DNA of 39,091 nt from the NCBI GenBank assembly GCA_010029825.1, contig RGVZ01000023.1, positions 1 to 39,091 of the forward strand. Reading direction: 5' to 3'. The notes below the pieces were generated by a model. It worked only from the letters and a program-made list of their open reading frames with translations. It was not told where the DNA came from and did no database searches. Position numbers and translations under genes: made by a program. Within the stretch, counting starts at the first letter, position 1, and every line of letters starts with the position of its first letter. Source of the stretch: a bacterium. Its GTDB lineage: Bacteria; Bdellovibrionota_B; Oligoflexia; Oligoflexales; RGVZ01. Of the stretch, positions 1-8,488 are shown piece by piece.

Positions 1-2
1 TC

Positions 3-413
3 GCTGGGACGCCGCAGGATGACGCCGCGGCAACTTATTGCGGCAAGATCGACAAGGCTGATGGCGCGGTGGACTGGACGCGGGTGGCGCGCGTGACGTG
101 CAACCGGTTCCGCGCCTTTCATCCTTGGCCGGGGACATTCACTTTCTTCCATGGCAAGCGGGTCATGCTGCTGGAAATACGCGAGGCTTCGGCCGTTGAT
201 TTGCGCAGCGGCGGCGCGCCGGCTGGTGAGCCCGGTTCTTTCACATTCTCCAAGTTGGCGAAGGGCATCCTTGTCCGCAGCGCCGATGGCATTCTCCTGA
301 TCACGAAGTTGCAGAACGAGGGCGGCAAGCCCGTTGACGCTGCCGCATTCTGGAACGGCATCAAGGACCGGACGGCGTGCCGGTTCAGTGCTGGAGACAG
401 GGGAGGAGCTTGA
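3..413 (+). CDS. fmt: Methionyl-tRNA formyltransferase, C-terminal part (5' end outside window)
   Basis: This is the last 136 codons of Fmt, the cytoplasmic enzyme that formylates Met-tRNA(fMet) for translation initiation. The open frame runs in from the left edge, so the catalytic formyltransferase domain is missing from view. What is visible is the tail of the linker (ATYCGKIDKADGAVDW) and the C-terminal beta-barrel tRNA-binding domain, with the family pattern NRFRAFHPWPGTFTF followed by GKRV. It ends in GGA-GGA-GCT-TGA, and this GGAGGAG also serves as the ribosome-binding site of the next gene, so fmt and ispA are translationally linked. A start at GTG 69 is only an internal codon, not a real start, because homology continues upstream of it. 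Confidence 0.9.
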   Translation, partial: AGTPQDDAAATYCGKIDKADGAVDWTRVARVTCNRFRAFHPWPGTFTFFHGKRVMLLEIREASAVDLRSGGAPAGEPGSFTFSKLAKGILVRSADGILLITKLQNEGGKPVDAAAFWNGIKDRTACRFSAGDRGGA

Positions 414-414
414 T

Positions 415-1383
415 TTGGATGGCGCGATGAATATTGTCGCTGGTTTTGAGTGGTTCGCGCGCAAGTGGCAGTCGATCCGCGAAAGTTATGCCTCAGACTC
501 GAAAAATGGCGCGCGAAATGACGCTTTACTGGGCGCGGCGCTGGCCTACGCGATGGAAGGCGGCGGCAAGTTTGTGCGGCCGAAGTTGTGCTTGATGGCG
601 GCGTCTGCGGTTGAGCCCGGTTGGGCCAGCGGGCATGGCACTGACACAGCCACCGGGTCCGTTCCGTCGTGGCGTCGCGAGTTGATTGAGTCCGCCGCGG
701 CCGCGGTGGAAATGGTTCACAACTACAGTCTGATCCACGACGACTTGCCGTGCATGGATGACGATGACCTGCGTCGTGGCCGGCCAACCTTGCACAAGGT
801 GTACGACGAGGCGACGGCGTTGCTGGCGGGCGACGCGTTGTTGACGGACGCGTTCGCGATCATTTCAGATGTCGCGTTGCCGCGCGAACATGCCCATGAG
901 GCTTTGGCGTGCGTCCGCGAGTTGTCATCGGCAGCCGGGGGGCGCGGCATGGTCATGGGGCAGGCCTTGGATCTTGCCAATAGCGGGATGAAGTCACTAG
1001 GCCGGGATGAGGCCATCGCGCGACTGGAAAAAATCCATCTGAACAAGACTGGCGCCCTTCTGGGCGCGGCATGCGCGATGGGGGCGGCGGCGGCCGGGGC
1101 CGGCACGGACGTGATCGCTGCGTTCAGGAGCGCGGGTCACAAGCTGGGCCTCGCGTTCCAGGTGATGGACGACCTTCTGGACGACTCGCCCAACACAGGG
1201 AAAACACAGGGAAAAGACGCGCGCGCGGGAAAGTTGACGTACCTCGACCTGTTGGGGCGCGAATCGGGGCTGAGGTATGTGAAGGACTTGACCGGAGAAG
1301 CCCTGCGGGGTTTGAAGGAACAGGGAGTTCTGACACCGGCATTCGAGGAATTCGCCATGGCCTTGTGCGGCCGGAAAAACTGA
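415..1383 (+). CDS. ispA: Short-chain polyprenyl (farnesyl) diphosphate synthase
   Basis: This is a cytosolic head-to-tail prenyltransferase, most likely farnesyl diphosphate synthase, which condenses DMAPP/GPP with IPP. Both aspartate-rich motifs are present: DDLPCMD (nt 739-759) and DDLLD (from nt 1168). The first has the DDxxxxD spacing and the YSLIHDDLP context of bacterial type II FPP synthases. The substrate motifs GGGKFVRP and GKTQGKD are also seen. Length is about 322 residues, slightly longer than the usual 290-300. The start is ambiguous: TTG 415 lies 6 nt after GGAGGAG (402-408) and is preferred here, while ATG 427 would be 18 nt away from that site. The gene follows fmt with no real gap. 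FPP would feed undecaprenyl phosphate and quinone synthesis. A geranylgeranyl product cannot be excluded from motifs alone. Confidence 0.9.
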   Translation: MDGAMNIVAGFEWFARKWQSIRESYASDSKNGARNDALLGAALAYAMEGGGKFVRPKLCLMAASAVEPGWASGHGTDTATGSVPSWRRELIESAAAAVEMVHNYSLIHDDLPCMDDDDLRRGRPTLHKVYDEATALLAGDALLTDAFAIISDVALPREHAHEALACVRELSSAAGGRGMVMGQALDLANSGMKSLGRDEAIARLEKIHLNKTGALLGAACAMGAAAAGAGTDVIAAFRSAGHKLGLAFQVMDDLLDDSPNTGKTQGKDARAGKLTYLDLLGRESGLRYVKDLTGEALRGLKEQGVLTPAFEEFAMALCGRKN

Positions 1384-1395
1384 ACGGAGTTCAAA

Positions 1396-1716
1396 GTGAG
1401 TTTTGGGACAACACAAGATCAAGTTGCGGCCTCGCCTGACCACGGTTGGAAACTGACAAGCGAGAATTTTGAGTACAAGATTTTGCAGTTTCGCGAACGT
1501 CAGGCCGGCGTCGGCCTGGTTTTCGATCCGGAAGCGAGTAAATACAGTTACAATGCCTACTGCATCGAGACGAAGCTTCTCACAGAGCTGTTCTCGTGCG
1601 AGTATGATTTTCTTGATGACGCGCTGGAAGTAATCAACGGCGAATTCGGGACCTGGGAACTTGTCGACCTGTCTGCGAAACAAGGTTGTGGCAGTTGTGT
1701 GGCGAAAGGGAACTGA
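1396..1716 (+). CDS. Small unrecognised protein with a CxxC tail
   Basis: I do not recognise this family. It is a 106-residue soluble protein starting at GTG 1396, six nt after ACGGAG, and 12 nt downstream of ispA in the same direction. There is no signal peptide or membrane segment. It has a mixed composition with aromatic/acidic patches (FDPEASKYSYNAYC, CEYDFLDDALEVINGEFG) and a C-terminal CGSC pair that could bind metal or form a disulfide. The 3' end overlaps the start region of the next gene, which suggests co-expression. Expression is likely from the fmt-ispA transcript. No function can be assigned. Confidence 0.6.
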   Translation: MSFGTTQDQVAASPDHGWKLTSENFEYKILQFRERQAGVGLVFDPEASKYSYNAYCIETKLLTELFSCEYDFLDDALEVINGEFGTWELVDLSAKQGCGSCVAKGN

Positions 1717-2761
1717 CCTTTCGCCCGTTCTCATCCCGTTTCTCGTTATCTTTGCGTTTCTTTGTCATTCCGGCCCCGCGGATGCGGCGGCCAAGTCCTG
1801 CGAAGTCCTGACGGTAGCGCCATCGGGCAAGATCGTTGAACGCCCGAAATCCTCGCCCGGTTCCGGCCTGGACAAGGCATCGTTGGCATCCAACGCTGAT
1901 TTTGCCGCAGTGGTGGAAAAAATCTCGAATGGCATGCGGAAGGGTGACGCGGCGGATCTTGTGCCCCTGTTTCATCCGCGGCTGAAGATGACGTCGCCCG
2001 TCCTGGCCAACACTTTGGGCGAACTGCGCGCGCGTTACGGTGATCCGGTGGACATCGCGCCCCTGAAAGTCATGTGGCTGGACACGGTGGACGGTGATCC
2101 GGCGCCTGTTCCGTGTGATTTCGATGGTGCCATACTGAATCCTCTCTATGGTTACGCGCAACAAGCGTCCTTGTGGTTGCAGGCTACCGGCCAGGCGGAT
2201 ATCGCGCGCGTCATGGTCGGGATCGTTCCAGTACCAGCCAGCCGTGGCGGTGGATGGAAGATTGGTTACTTTCATGTCCAGCAATGGACGCACGCCGGAA
2301 AAGATCCGCTGGCGTGGATCGAAAGCGCTCGCGCGGCCCGTGACAAGAAACAACTTTTCGGCGCGTGGACCCAGTTTGATATCGCTGAAAAACTGCTGCG
2401 CAGCAGTGGTTTCGCGTCCTATGCAGCGCAATCAGGTGCCGCTGCCGAGCGTGACGCGATCATGTCGCGCAAGGATTGGCTGGCAAAGATTGGCGGACAT
2501 CCGGGAAGTCTCTCCGGAGGTCCTGCCTTTGAGGACGCGGTCTCATTGCTGGCCCCTGGTGGCGCGGGCGTCTGGCTGAAGTTGCGCCTCGCGAAAGAAC
2601 TGTCCACGGTCGAGATCCAGGACCATTGCAAGTCGGTCGCCAAAAGTTTGACACAGGCGAAACTCTCCGACGGGTTGTCTGGAGTTCGTTGTTCTTATTA
2701 CCTTCCTCGTGAGTCTTTGACAAAAGACAGCGCCAGCGGCGGCCTTTTTGTCCCGTTCTGA
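1697..2761 (+). CDS. Secreted protein with an NTF2-like N-terminal region
   Basis: Predicted exported protein of about 354 residues. GTG 1697 is chosen as the start because it gives a compact signal peptide: a charged WRK start, the hydrophobic run LIPFLVIFAFL and a small-residue cleavage site near ADA/AAK. Longer starts back to TTG 1661 would add an uncharacteristic leader. After cleavage, the segment FAAVVEKISNGMRKGD to WKIGYFHVQQW (roughly residues 70-195) reads like an NTF2/SnoaL-type helix plus curved sheet. This is an inference from pattern, not a family match. The C-terminal half contains single cysteines (HCKSVAK, VRCSYYL). It overlaps the preceding small gene by about 20 nt and ends just before the ChaN-like gene, whose promoter lies in its last codons. 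Confidence 0.6.
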   Translation: MWRKGTDLSPVLIPFLVIFAFLCHSGPADAAAKSCEVLTVAPSGKIVERPKSSPGSGLDKASLASNADFAAVVEKISNGMRKGDAADLVPLFHPRLKMTSPVLANTLGELRARYGDPVDIAPLKVMWLDTVDGDPAPVPCDFDGAILNPLYGYAQQASLWLQATGQADIARVMVGIVPVPASRGGGWKIGYFHVQQWTHAGKDPLAWIESARAARDKKQLFGAWTQFDIAEKLLRSSGFASYAAQSGAAAERDAIMSRKDWLAKIGGHPGSLSGGPAFEDAVSLLAPGGAGVWLKLRLAKELSTVEIQDHCKSVAKSLTQAKLSDGLSGVRCSYYLPRESLTKDSASGGLFVPF

Positions 2762-2776
2762 GTTCCTTGTTAAAAT
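2748..2776 (+). promoter_or_regulatory. Putative sigma-70 promoter for the ChaN-like gene
   Basis: TTGTCC (2748-2753) and TAAAAT (2771-2776) are separated by 17 nt and match the -35 and -10 consensus at 4/6 and 5/6 positions. The element overlaps the last codons of the upstream secreted-protein gene. It lies about 47 nt before the ATG at 2823, which would leave a leader of roughly 40 nt. Confidence 0.45.
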
Positions 2777-2822
2777 AATTGAGAAGCCCAATCAAACTGA
2801 CTCTTGTCCCGCGAGGGTAGCC

Positions 2823-4571
2823 ATGAAGAAAGTAACTGCGGCGCGGCAGCTGCAGAAACTTCATGAATCCCTGTACCGGCGTGCTCACGCCGACGCGAAC
2901 GCATTGGGCGCTGGCCCCAGCGGCAAGCTGGTAAGGTACGCCGAGGATTTCGAAAGATCCCTGCCCCGCTCGTTTTCCCGCGTCAGCAATAGCCACTTGA
3001 TCGAGACGGTCCTGCGCCGGCGCATTGTGCTCTTTGGTGACTTCCACACATTCAAGCAGACCCAGCGGGCGTTGCTGCGCTTGTTGCGTGACGTCCTCTC
3101 GGTCACGCCCCGCCCCAAAATCGTCCTGGCGCTGGAGTTCCTCAAGAACCGGTATCAGAAGCAGCTCGAGTCCTGGATGGCGGGCGAGATTTCCGAGGAG
3201 GAATTTCTCCAGGCCGTGAATTACAGCCGGGAATGGGGATTCCCATGGAATCATTACAAACCGCTGCTGGAACTCGCCCGTGACCACATGATGCCAGTCA
3301 TTTGTGTCAACAGCGACCATCCGGGGCCACGAAGCCTCGAGATGCGTGACCGTACTTGCGCGCGCTTGCTGGCCAGCGCGAGTGAGGATTATCCCGATCA
3401 CATCATCGTATGCATGATCGGGGAATATCACCTTGCGGACAATCATTTGCCGGCGACTTTATGGAACGAGCTGGCCCGGCGCGATGCCGAGGCCTCAACA
3501 CCACTGATGCGGATCTTGTGCAATGTCGACCGCTACTATTTCGACCTCGAGGGCGGCGGGACGACGGTTTCCAGTACCGAAGTCCTTCGCTTGAAACGCG
3601 ACATGTATTGTGTCGTGAATTCACCACCTTGGATGAAGTGGCAGTCATTCGCGATCTGGGAAGAGATGCGGACAGGATTTCCAGGATCGGTTGAACACGC
3701 CGAGACTGGTCAGGACGGTGACGAGGATCACGCCGATGACGACGCGTTTGACCTGGATTTCCAGTTCCTCGGTATCGTACAAACCCTTTCCTCGTTTCTC
3801 GGGCTTGATATTCCGAAAAGAGATCTGGCGAAGTTCCACTCGCAATTCTCGCCGACCGCGGAATTCACGACAGATCCTCTTCTGGCCGCTGGCTGCACAA
3901 AAAACGAAGTTTCCCAGATGGTCGAACGGGCCGCCCTGGAGGGCTACTGGTTCGATTGCAGGACGCGGACATTGCTGATCACGACCGTATCGATCAACAA
4001 CCTCGCCGAGGCAGCTGGTCAGTACCTTCTGGCTCTCAGTGCCGGATTCAGCGAACACGGTCAGACGGAAATGGACCGTTTTTCCCGCAACGCCTTGAAA
4101 CATGCAGCGGGCATCATTGGTTCCAAAATCCTGAATCCGCGCCGCAAAACCAAAGACATGGCATTCCACGTCAATTACGTCGATCAGACTGCCCGCCGGC
4201 GACTGCTCGGGTACGCGAAAATTCGCAGGCAAGTCAGTCGCTCCGTTTTGTCCATCCTTGAGACATTTGATGCCTTGCCTGGTACGTGGGACGGTGGACG
4301 TCCCTCAAGGCAGGTTTCATCCTTGTTGCAGACCGAGAACCTGTCGCGCGGTGAAGTCAGCGCGGATTTCGGGCGTCTGCTCGGTGCGGGAGTTTATAGC
4401 GGAGTCATGCGCAACAGGGTTCCGGCGGAATGGATCAAGCGGTTGTTCCGCAACCGGATTTCGCAGGTCAACCCGGCCTCCGTGTTGCTGGGGGATTTCG
4501 TGCGCGTCGTGACGTCCCTGAACGGCGGGAAGTCGCTCAACCGTCCAGAGCGCCTTCCTGCCGCGTCTTGA
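2823..4571 (+). CDS. Large ChaN/Tiki-superfamily (haem-binding uptake-like) protein
   Basis: The first half (residues about 50-290) matches the ChaN-like, haem-binding uptake/Tiki superfamily: LFGDFHTFKQTQ near the N-terminus, IVLALEFLKNRYQ, an acidic helix, EWGFPWNHYKPLLELA, VICVNSD and MIGEYHLADNHLP. These His/Glu motifs correspond to the putative metal or haem site. The typical ChaN protein is a lipoprotein of about 280 residues. This one is 582 residues, has no signal peptide, and carries a C-terminal half of about 270 residues that I do not recognise. ATG 2823 follows GAGGGTA with good spacing. The 3' end overlaps the convergent gene by 35 bp. Function in haem/iron handling is an inference from the family. 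The missing leader argues for a cytoplasmic role. Confidence 0.65.
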   Translation: MKKVTAARQLQKLHESLYRRAHADANALGAGPSGKLVRYAEDFERSLPRSFSRVSNSHLIETVLRRRIVLFGDFHTFKQTQRALLRLLRDVLSVTPRPKIVLALEFLKNRYQKQLESWMAGEISEEEFLQAVNYSREWGFPWNHYKPLLELARDHMMPVICVNSDHPGPRSLEMRDRTCARLLASASEDYPDHIIVCMIGEYHLADNHLPATLWNELARRDAEASTPLMRILCNVDRYYFDLEGGGTTVSSTEVLRLKRDMYCVVNSPPWMKWQSFAIWEEMRTGFPGSVEHAETGQDGDEDHADDDAFDLDFQFLGIVQTLSSFLGLDIPKRDLAKFHSQFSPTAEFTTDPLLAAGCTKNEVSQMVERAALEGYWFDCRTRTLLITTVSINNLAEAAGQYLLALSAGFSEHGQTEMDRFSRNALKHAAGIIGSKILNPRRKTKDMAFHVNYVDQTARRRLLGYAKIRRQVSRSVLSILETFDALPGTWDGGRPSRQVSSLLQTENLSRGEVSADFGRLLGAGVYSGVMRNRVPAEWIKRLFRNRISQVNPASVLLGDFVRVVTSLNGGKSLNRPERLPAAS

Positions 4572-5847
4572 TGACCATCCCGCTGGCCGTGGCGAGTCGC
4601 GAAACCTCGATCATTCTTTCCACGGACAAGACGAGGGATTTCGCCGTGCCTGTCGCGCCTGTCAAAGAGTCAATCACATCATCGACGGCCGCGCGCAATT
4701 CCTCGATCCCGTCCCGTCGCGTTTTTCCCGATCGCGCGATGGCATCAATCGCGACGCCAAGATGTTCCACCTGCTGCTGGATGACGGAAGCGAGATTGTT
4801 CGCATGATCACGGTTCACGACACGTTCCGCTGCGATCCGTGAGGATTCGGAAGTCAGCGTCTCGCGACAGAGGTCGAGGTCTCGGCGCAAGTCCTCGAGT
4901 TCCGGAGCCAGAGGTGAAATGAATGCCCCGATTTTCTCGAGATCGGACGCGATGGAAGTGGTCTCGATGGCCAGGCTCTCCAGTAATTCCGGGGTTTCCG
5001 GCTCGATTGGACGGTCCTTCAGGATCCGCGCGTTCATCGCCGCCACCTTCGCGTGATCCGCAGTTTCCTCAAGCCTGTTCTGGAGTTTCATCAGGCCAGC
5101 GCATACATGATCGATGGAACCTGGCACCTTGAACTCTACCAGTGATCCGTCACCTGGTACCGGGACAGCTTTCGCTGCATCGAGCACCCCGAGCAGTCCG
5201 GACAGTCCAGTTTGCATCCCGGTTTCCAGTCCAGTTTCGCGCTTGTCATCGTGTGGCGGGGTGGTGAACTGGCCAGACGCCAGTCGCTCGAGGTTGGCGA
5301 GGGCAGTGAGCAACGCCTGCTCAACGTGTCCGATACCAGCGCGGAAGTCGTCCAGTGACGTTTGTTGCGCGTTGATCCACTCATCCCGCTGCCGGATTTC
5401 CTCTTGGAGCTCCCGGGATTCCCGGAACTCGATTCCGTCGCCGGAGCGTTGCGCCGGTCGCGCGAGGCTGTCTCCGATCGTGTTTCCCGAAGCCTGTCGA
5501 ATCAAGTCGACCCGTTCGCGCATCAACTCGTCGTTGCGCTGCCGGAATTCCTGTAGTTCGCTCTCAAGGGACTGGGCGCGCATTGATTCCATCCGCAGCC
5601 TGCCCTGCAGGACTTGAATTTCAGCCGATAGCGCTGGTTGGGGTGACATAAACTCCGGGCCGCTTGAGGCGTTCCGGGGTGCCGCGTCAGCCTTGGCTGG
5701 CGAAACCCCGCGGGTGTTGTTCATGACGACCCATCCGACGACGAGAGCGACGCAGGCCGCAAGGCTGCTCAACGTCGCCGGGGCATCTACAAGAGGTCCG
5801 ATGATCGCCGTCAACGCGGCGAACAGGAATACAATCAGGCTTGGCAT
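4537..5847 (-). CDS. Membrane-anchored coiled-coil protein, chemoreceptor-like architecture
   Basis: This 436-residue protein starts with two closely spaced membrane segments (PSLIVFLFAALTAIIGPLV and LSSLAACVALVVGWVVM). A long heptad-rich coiled coil follows (about residues 70-180, e.g. LESELQEFRQRNDELMRERV), then an all-helical C-terminal region (about 240-430) with the look of a methyl-accepting-type signalling helix. The conserved hairpin tip of true chemoreceptors is not visible, so a direct CheA/CheW contact is doubtful. The start has GGAG seven nt upstream. It is the last gene of an flbD-TPR-coiled-coil set on the minus strand, 24 nt after the TPR gene. Its 3' end overlaps the convergent ChaN-like gene. 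A scaffold or motility-linked role is an inference from the flbD neighbour. Confidence 0.55.
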   Translation of the reverse strand: MPSLIVFLFAALTAIIGPLVDAPATLSSLAACVALVVGWVVMNNTRGVSPAKADAAPRNASSGPEFMSPQPALSAEIQVLQGRLRMESMRAQSLESELQEFRQRNDELMRERVDLIRQASGNTIGDSLARPAQRSGDGIEFRESRELQEEIRQRDEWINAQQTSLDDFRAGIGHVEQALLTALANLERLASGQFTTPPHDDKRETGLETGMQTGLSGLLGVLDAAKAVPVPGDGSLVEFKVPGSIDHVCAGLMKLQNRLEETADHAKVAAMNARILKDRPIEPETPELLESLAIETTSIASDLEKIGAFISPLAPELEDLRRDLDLCRETLTSESSRIAAERVVNRDHANNLASVIQQQVEHLGVAIDAIARSGKTRRDGIEELRAAVDDVIDSLTGATGTAKSLVLSVERMIEVSRLATASGMVIKTRQEGALDG

Positions 5848-5871
5848 GGCGGGGTCTCCATCAGGATCGAT

Positions 5872-8154
5872 TTACTTCCAGAGCTTCTCGAACTCTGTGG
5901 TATTCGGGTCGAGTCGTGCCTTCGCGAAACTGACTTCCGGGCTCCCCGGAGAGCCTTTGCTGATGATCAATGCCCACAGGTTTTTGGCGAGATCTTTTGC
6001 CGCGCCGGGAAGGGGTTGCGTCTTTTTCTGGACAAGATTTTCCGAGACCGCCCACACATGGGTCAGCGTCTCTGGCGAGAATTTCCAGTCCTTTCTGTCA
6101 AGGTAGCGTTTAGCCAACTCTTCCGGCCTGCCAGACATCACATTGAACTCGAGGTCAAGCAACGTTGCCGCGCACGATGCGTCGTCGTCCATCAGGTCTG
6201 GCATGTACTCGTCGATGGCGGTCGTGATTCGCTTCTCAAGTTTCACGGCCTTTTTTGCCTTCGTGGCCTTTGCCGGCATGGCGGCTGCCCTGGTCAGGAG
6301 CGTCAGTTGCGTCTCGCAGATCAAGGACTCGTCCGTCTGCGCCCAGTGATCTTGCAAATTCATCAACCACGGAAGGTTTACCTGATCCACGTTTGATTCC
6401 ATCACGCGTGTAACAAGTTGAGTCGCCGCCGGTGTTTGATCGATTTTCCAGTCTCGTTTGACCAGTTTGCCGGCGAGTTGCCGCATCCTTTTCGTATCCC
6501 GTGTCTCGGCAAAAACGGCCGCCGCGCGCAGCACATCGATATCCGGTGACCCCTCATCCGCCATGGATCCGAGAAAATCGCGGGCTTTCTCTGGTTTTCC
6601 GATGTCGCTATACGCGCGGAACAGTTCCGCGGCGATCCTGGATGGTACGCCTTTTGGGAAAAGGCGCTTGCGGTTTTCCTCGAAAAACGCGACCGCCCCG
6701 TAGTCGTCATTTCTCGCGAAGTAGTTCTCAATGGACATGGCTTGTGTTTCGCGGACCGGCTCAACGAGGTCCTTCAGGAAGCGTGATTCAGGGTAGGCCT
6801 TGGCAAATGCCCTGACCTTGGTGAGCATCTCCGGCGTGCGCTCGCGCGAGGCGAAGGATGCCGTATGACAGGCCCAGGCGAGTTCCTTGGCCTGTGGCGG
6901 AAGTTCCGCGTCCTCTCGGAGTTTCGCGAGGTCGTCCCGCGCGTGTTCTATATTGTTGCCCTGGTAAAATGGCAGGTCCAGGCAGGCCTGGCGGATCTTC
7001 GCGATCCGCGCGGCGGGTGTGCCCCGGTACTCGCTCTCGACCTTGAAGTAGGCGAGCCTGGCCTTGTCGATTTCCTTAAGCGCGAGATGGATGTCCGCGA
7101 ACCGGAGGCTCGCCCAGGCCTCTGTGCCAAACGAGGGGCGGTTCTTCTCCGCCCGGAAGGCCACGCCCTCAAGGGCATTGTGCAGGTACATGCGTGCCTC
7201 GGTGAATCGTTTAAGCCAGAAGAGCGATTCCCCGCGCAGGATGAGTTGCGCCGGGCTGATTTGGCGCAAAGTCTCGTCCGCTTTCGCCCCGAGTTCGTAG
7301 GCTTCCTCAGCCAGTTCGTAATTGTTCAGGTTGAAGTAGATGTCCCCGGCGCGGTGCATGATCGCGGCGGCTTCAGCCTGGTTGTAGTCCTGCCGCAACG
7401 CCTGGTCGAGTTCCTGGATTGCCTCGAGGAAGGTTCCGTTCTTGATATAGTTCTCGGCGTTGATCCGGCGCAGTGACATCCGGTAATCGGACCTTCCCGT
7501 GGCACGCAAGTAATCGAGGCCCATCTCGGCAGCCGCGAATGACGCCGCGAACCGGTCATACCGGAAATAAATCGCCGCCAGGTTGTAGAGGCCTTTTGGC
7601 GTGAGTTTATCGACGACGGGATCTGGAACGTCCTTTTTCAGGTTGAATGCCCAGCTCAAAAACGTCGCGGCGTTGCTGAACTTGCTCTTGATGCGGGCGT
7701 CGTCCCAGGAGACATGCCTTTTGGCCATGTCTTCCGTTCCTTCCTTCATGAAGACATAGGCGAGCATGTAATCGGTGCGGCGGTGGAAAGGGTGTTCCTT
7801 GCCGTATCGTGCCTTTGCCGACAACAGGCTCTTGCGAGCGGACTCGAAATCGCCCTCGAGGTAGGCCAGCCTGGCGCGGTTCAGGTGCTGGATAGCGCGT
7901 CCGTCCCCGTCTGTCCGTGGCAACTCCAGATCGGGATTCGTCAATTCCGGGTAAACCTGGAACTCAACCTTGGGCAGTTCCAGGGGGTAACGCCAGAACA
8001 GTTCGGTCGATATTTCCCTCTCGGGTTCCTTGGGCGTGAAGTCCGCGACAAAACGGAAATCCCGGATCTGCTGCTCGACCGTTTTTGGCTTGGGGCTGCT
8101 TTTCGCGCCCTGAAGCAATACCGCGGCTGCCGCAAGGGTAAGGGTCTTCCTCAT
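5872..8154 (-). CDS. Exported tetratricopeptide-repeat protein
   Basis: A protein of about 760 residues that starts with a short signal peptide (MRKTLTLAAAAVLLQG, cleavage near AKS), so it is likely periplasmic. From about residue 90 to 390 it has repeated 34-residue TPR-type helical pairs, for example AIQHLNRARLAYLEGDFESA, FAASFAAAEMGLDY, AIQELDQALRQDYNQAEAA and LNNYELAEEAYELGAKA. The rest is also helical and repeat-like. TPR arrays bind other proteins, and no enzymatic motif is seen. ATG 8154 is preferred over a longer start at 8181 because it begins the signal peptide. It lies 27 nt downstream of flbD and 24 nt upstream of the coiled-coil membrane protein. A role in envelope or flagellar assembly is possible but inferred only from position. 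Confidence 0.7.
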   Translation of the reverse strand: MRKTLTLAAAAVLLQGAKSSPKPKTVEQQIRDFRFVADFTPKEPEREISTELFWRYPLELPKVEFQVYPELTNPDLELPRTDGDGRAIQHLNRARLAYLEGDFESARKSLLSAKARYGKEHPFHRRTDYMLAYVFMKEGTEDMAKRHVSWDDARIKSKFSNAATFLSWAFNLKKDVPDPVVDKLTPKGLYNLAAIYFRYDRFAASFAAAEMGLDYLRATGRSDYRMSLRRINAENYIKNGTFLEAIQELDQALRQDYNQAEAAAIMHRAGDIYFNLNNYELAEEAYELGAKADETLRQISPAQLILRGESLFWLKRFTEARMYLHNALEGVAFRAEKNRPSFGTEAWASLRFADIHLALKEIDKARLAYFKVESEYRGTPAARIAKIRQACLDLPFYQGNNIEHARDDLAKLREDAELPPQAKELAWACHTASFASRERTPEMLTKVRAFAKAYPESRFLKDLVEPVRETQAMSIENYFARNDDYGAVAFFEENRKRLFPKGVPSRIAAELFRAYSDIGKPEKARDFLGSMADEGSPDIDVLRAAAVFAETRDTKRMRQLAGKLVKRDWKIDQTPAATQLVTRVMESNVDQVNLPWLMNLQDHWAQTDESLICETQLTLLTRAAAMPAKATKAKKAVKLEKRITTAIDEYMPDLMDDDASCAATLLDLEFNVMSGRPEELAKRYLDRKDWKFSPETLTHVWAVSENLVQKKTQPLPGAAKDLAKNLWALIISKGSPGSPEVSFAKARLDPNTTEFEKLWK

Positions 8155-8181
8155 GCTGGTCCCGATTCCTGTAACGGACAA

Positions 8182-8370
8182 TCACTGGTTTTTGAAGATT
8201 TTCCTCTTTGATTCTAGCACGCTGGACTCAATCTGCTCCAGTGACTCGCGGACGATGACGCTATCGCCGTTCAGGAACCGGACGACGGTGTCGGGCACGG
8301 ACTCGGCATACTTGACCGTCTCGAGGTTGATGAGGATGGGGCTGTTGTCCAGTTTTGTCAGCTTGATCAT
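8182..8370 (-). CDS. flbD: FlbD family flagellar protein
   Basis: A 62-residue protein matching the short FlbD family found in flagellar operons of spirochaetes, Firmicutes and other lineages: MIKLTKLDNSPILIN, then VKYAESVPDTVVRFLNGD, then VIVRESLEQIESSVLESKRKI. The full usual length is present. The start has GGGAG eight nt upstream. In most genomes flbD sits beside motA/motB or flgE. Here it is the first gene of a cluster with a TPR protein and a coiled-coil membrane protein, with no other flagellar gene on this strand nearby. It is not the unrelated sigma-54 activator also called FlbD in Caulobacter. The molecular function of this short family is poorly known. Confidence 0.85.
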   Translation of the reverse strand: MIKLTKLDNSPILINLETVKYAESVPDTVVRFLNGDSVIVRESLEQIESSVLESKRKIFKNQ

Positions 8371-8488
8371 CGGTTTAACTCCCCCGGCGTTGTTTTCTTG
8401 CCGGTTGGTCCATAGGCATCAAAAACCCGTCCAGTTACTGTAATCGACGCTGGAGGCCCCCGGCAAATTCTGTTAATCCTTCGGGACG

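Noticed and set aside
997-1734. A 245-codon open frame on the minus strand across ispA and the next gene
   Set aside because: No ribosome site or recognisable motif, and it is antisense to ispA with its intact aspartate-rich motifs.
2460-3446. A 328-codon open frame on the minus strand
   Set aside because: Antisense to the secreted protein and the ChaN-like gene, with no family signal; a codon-bias shadow.
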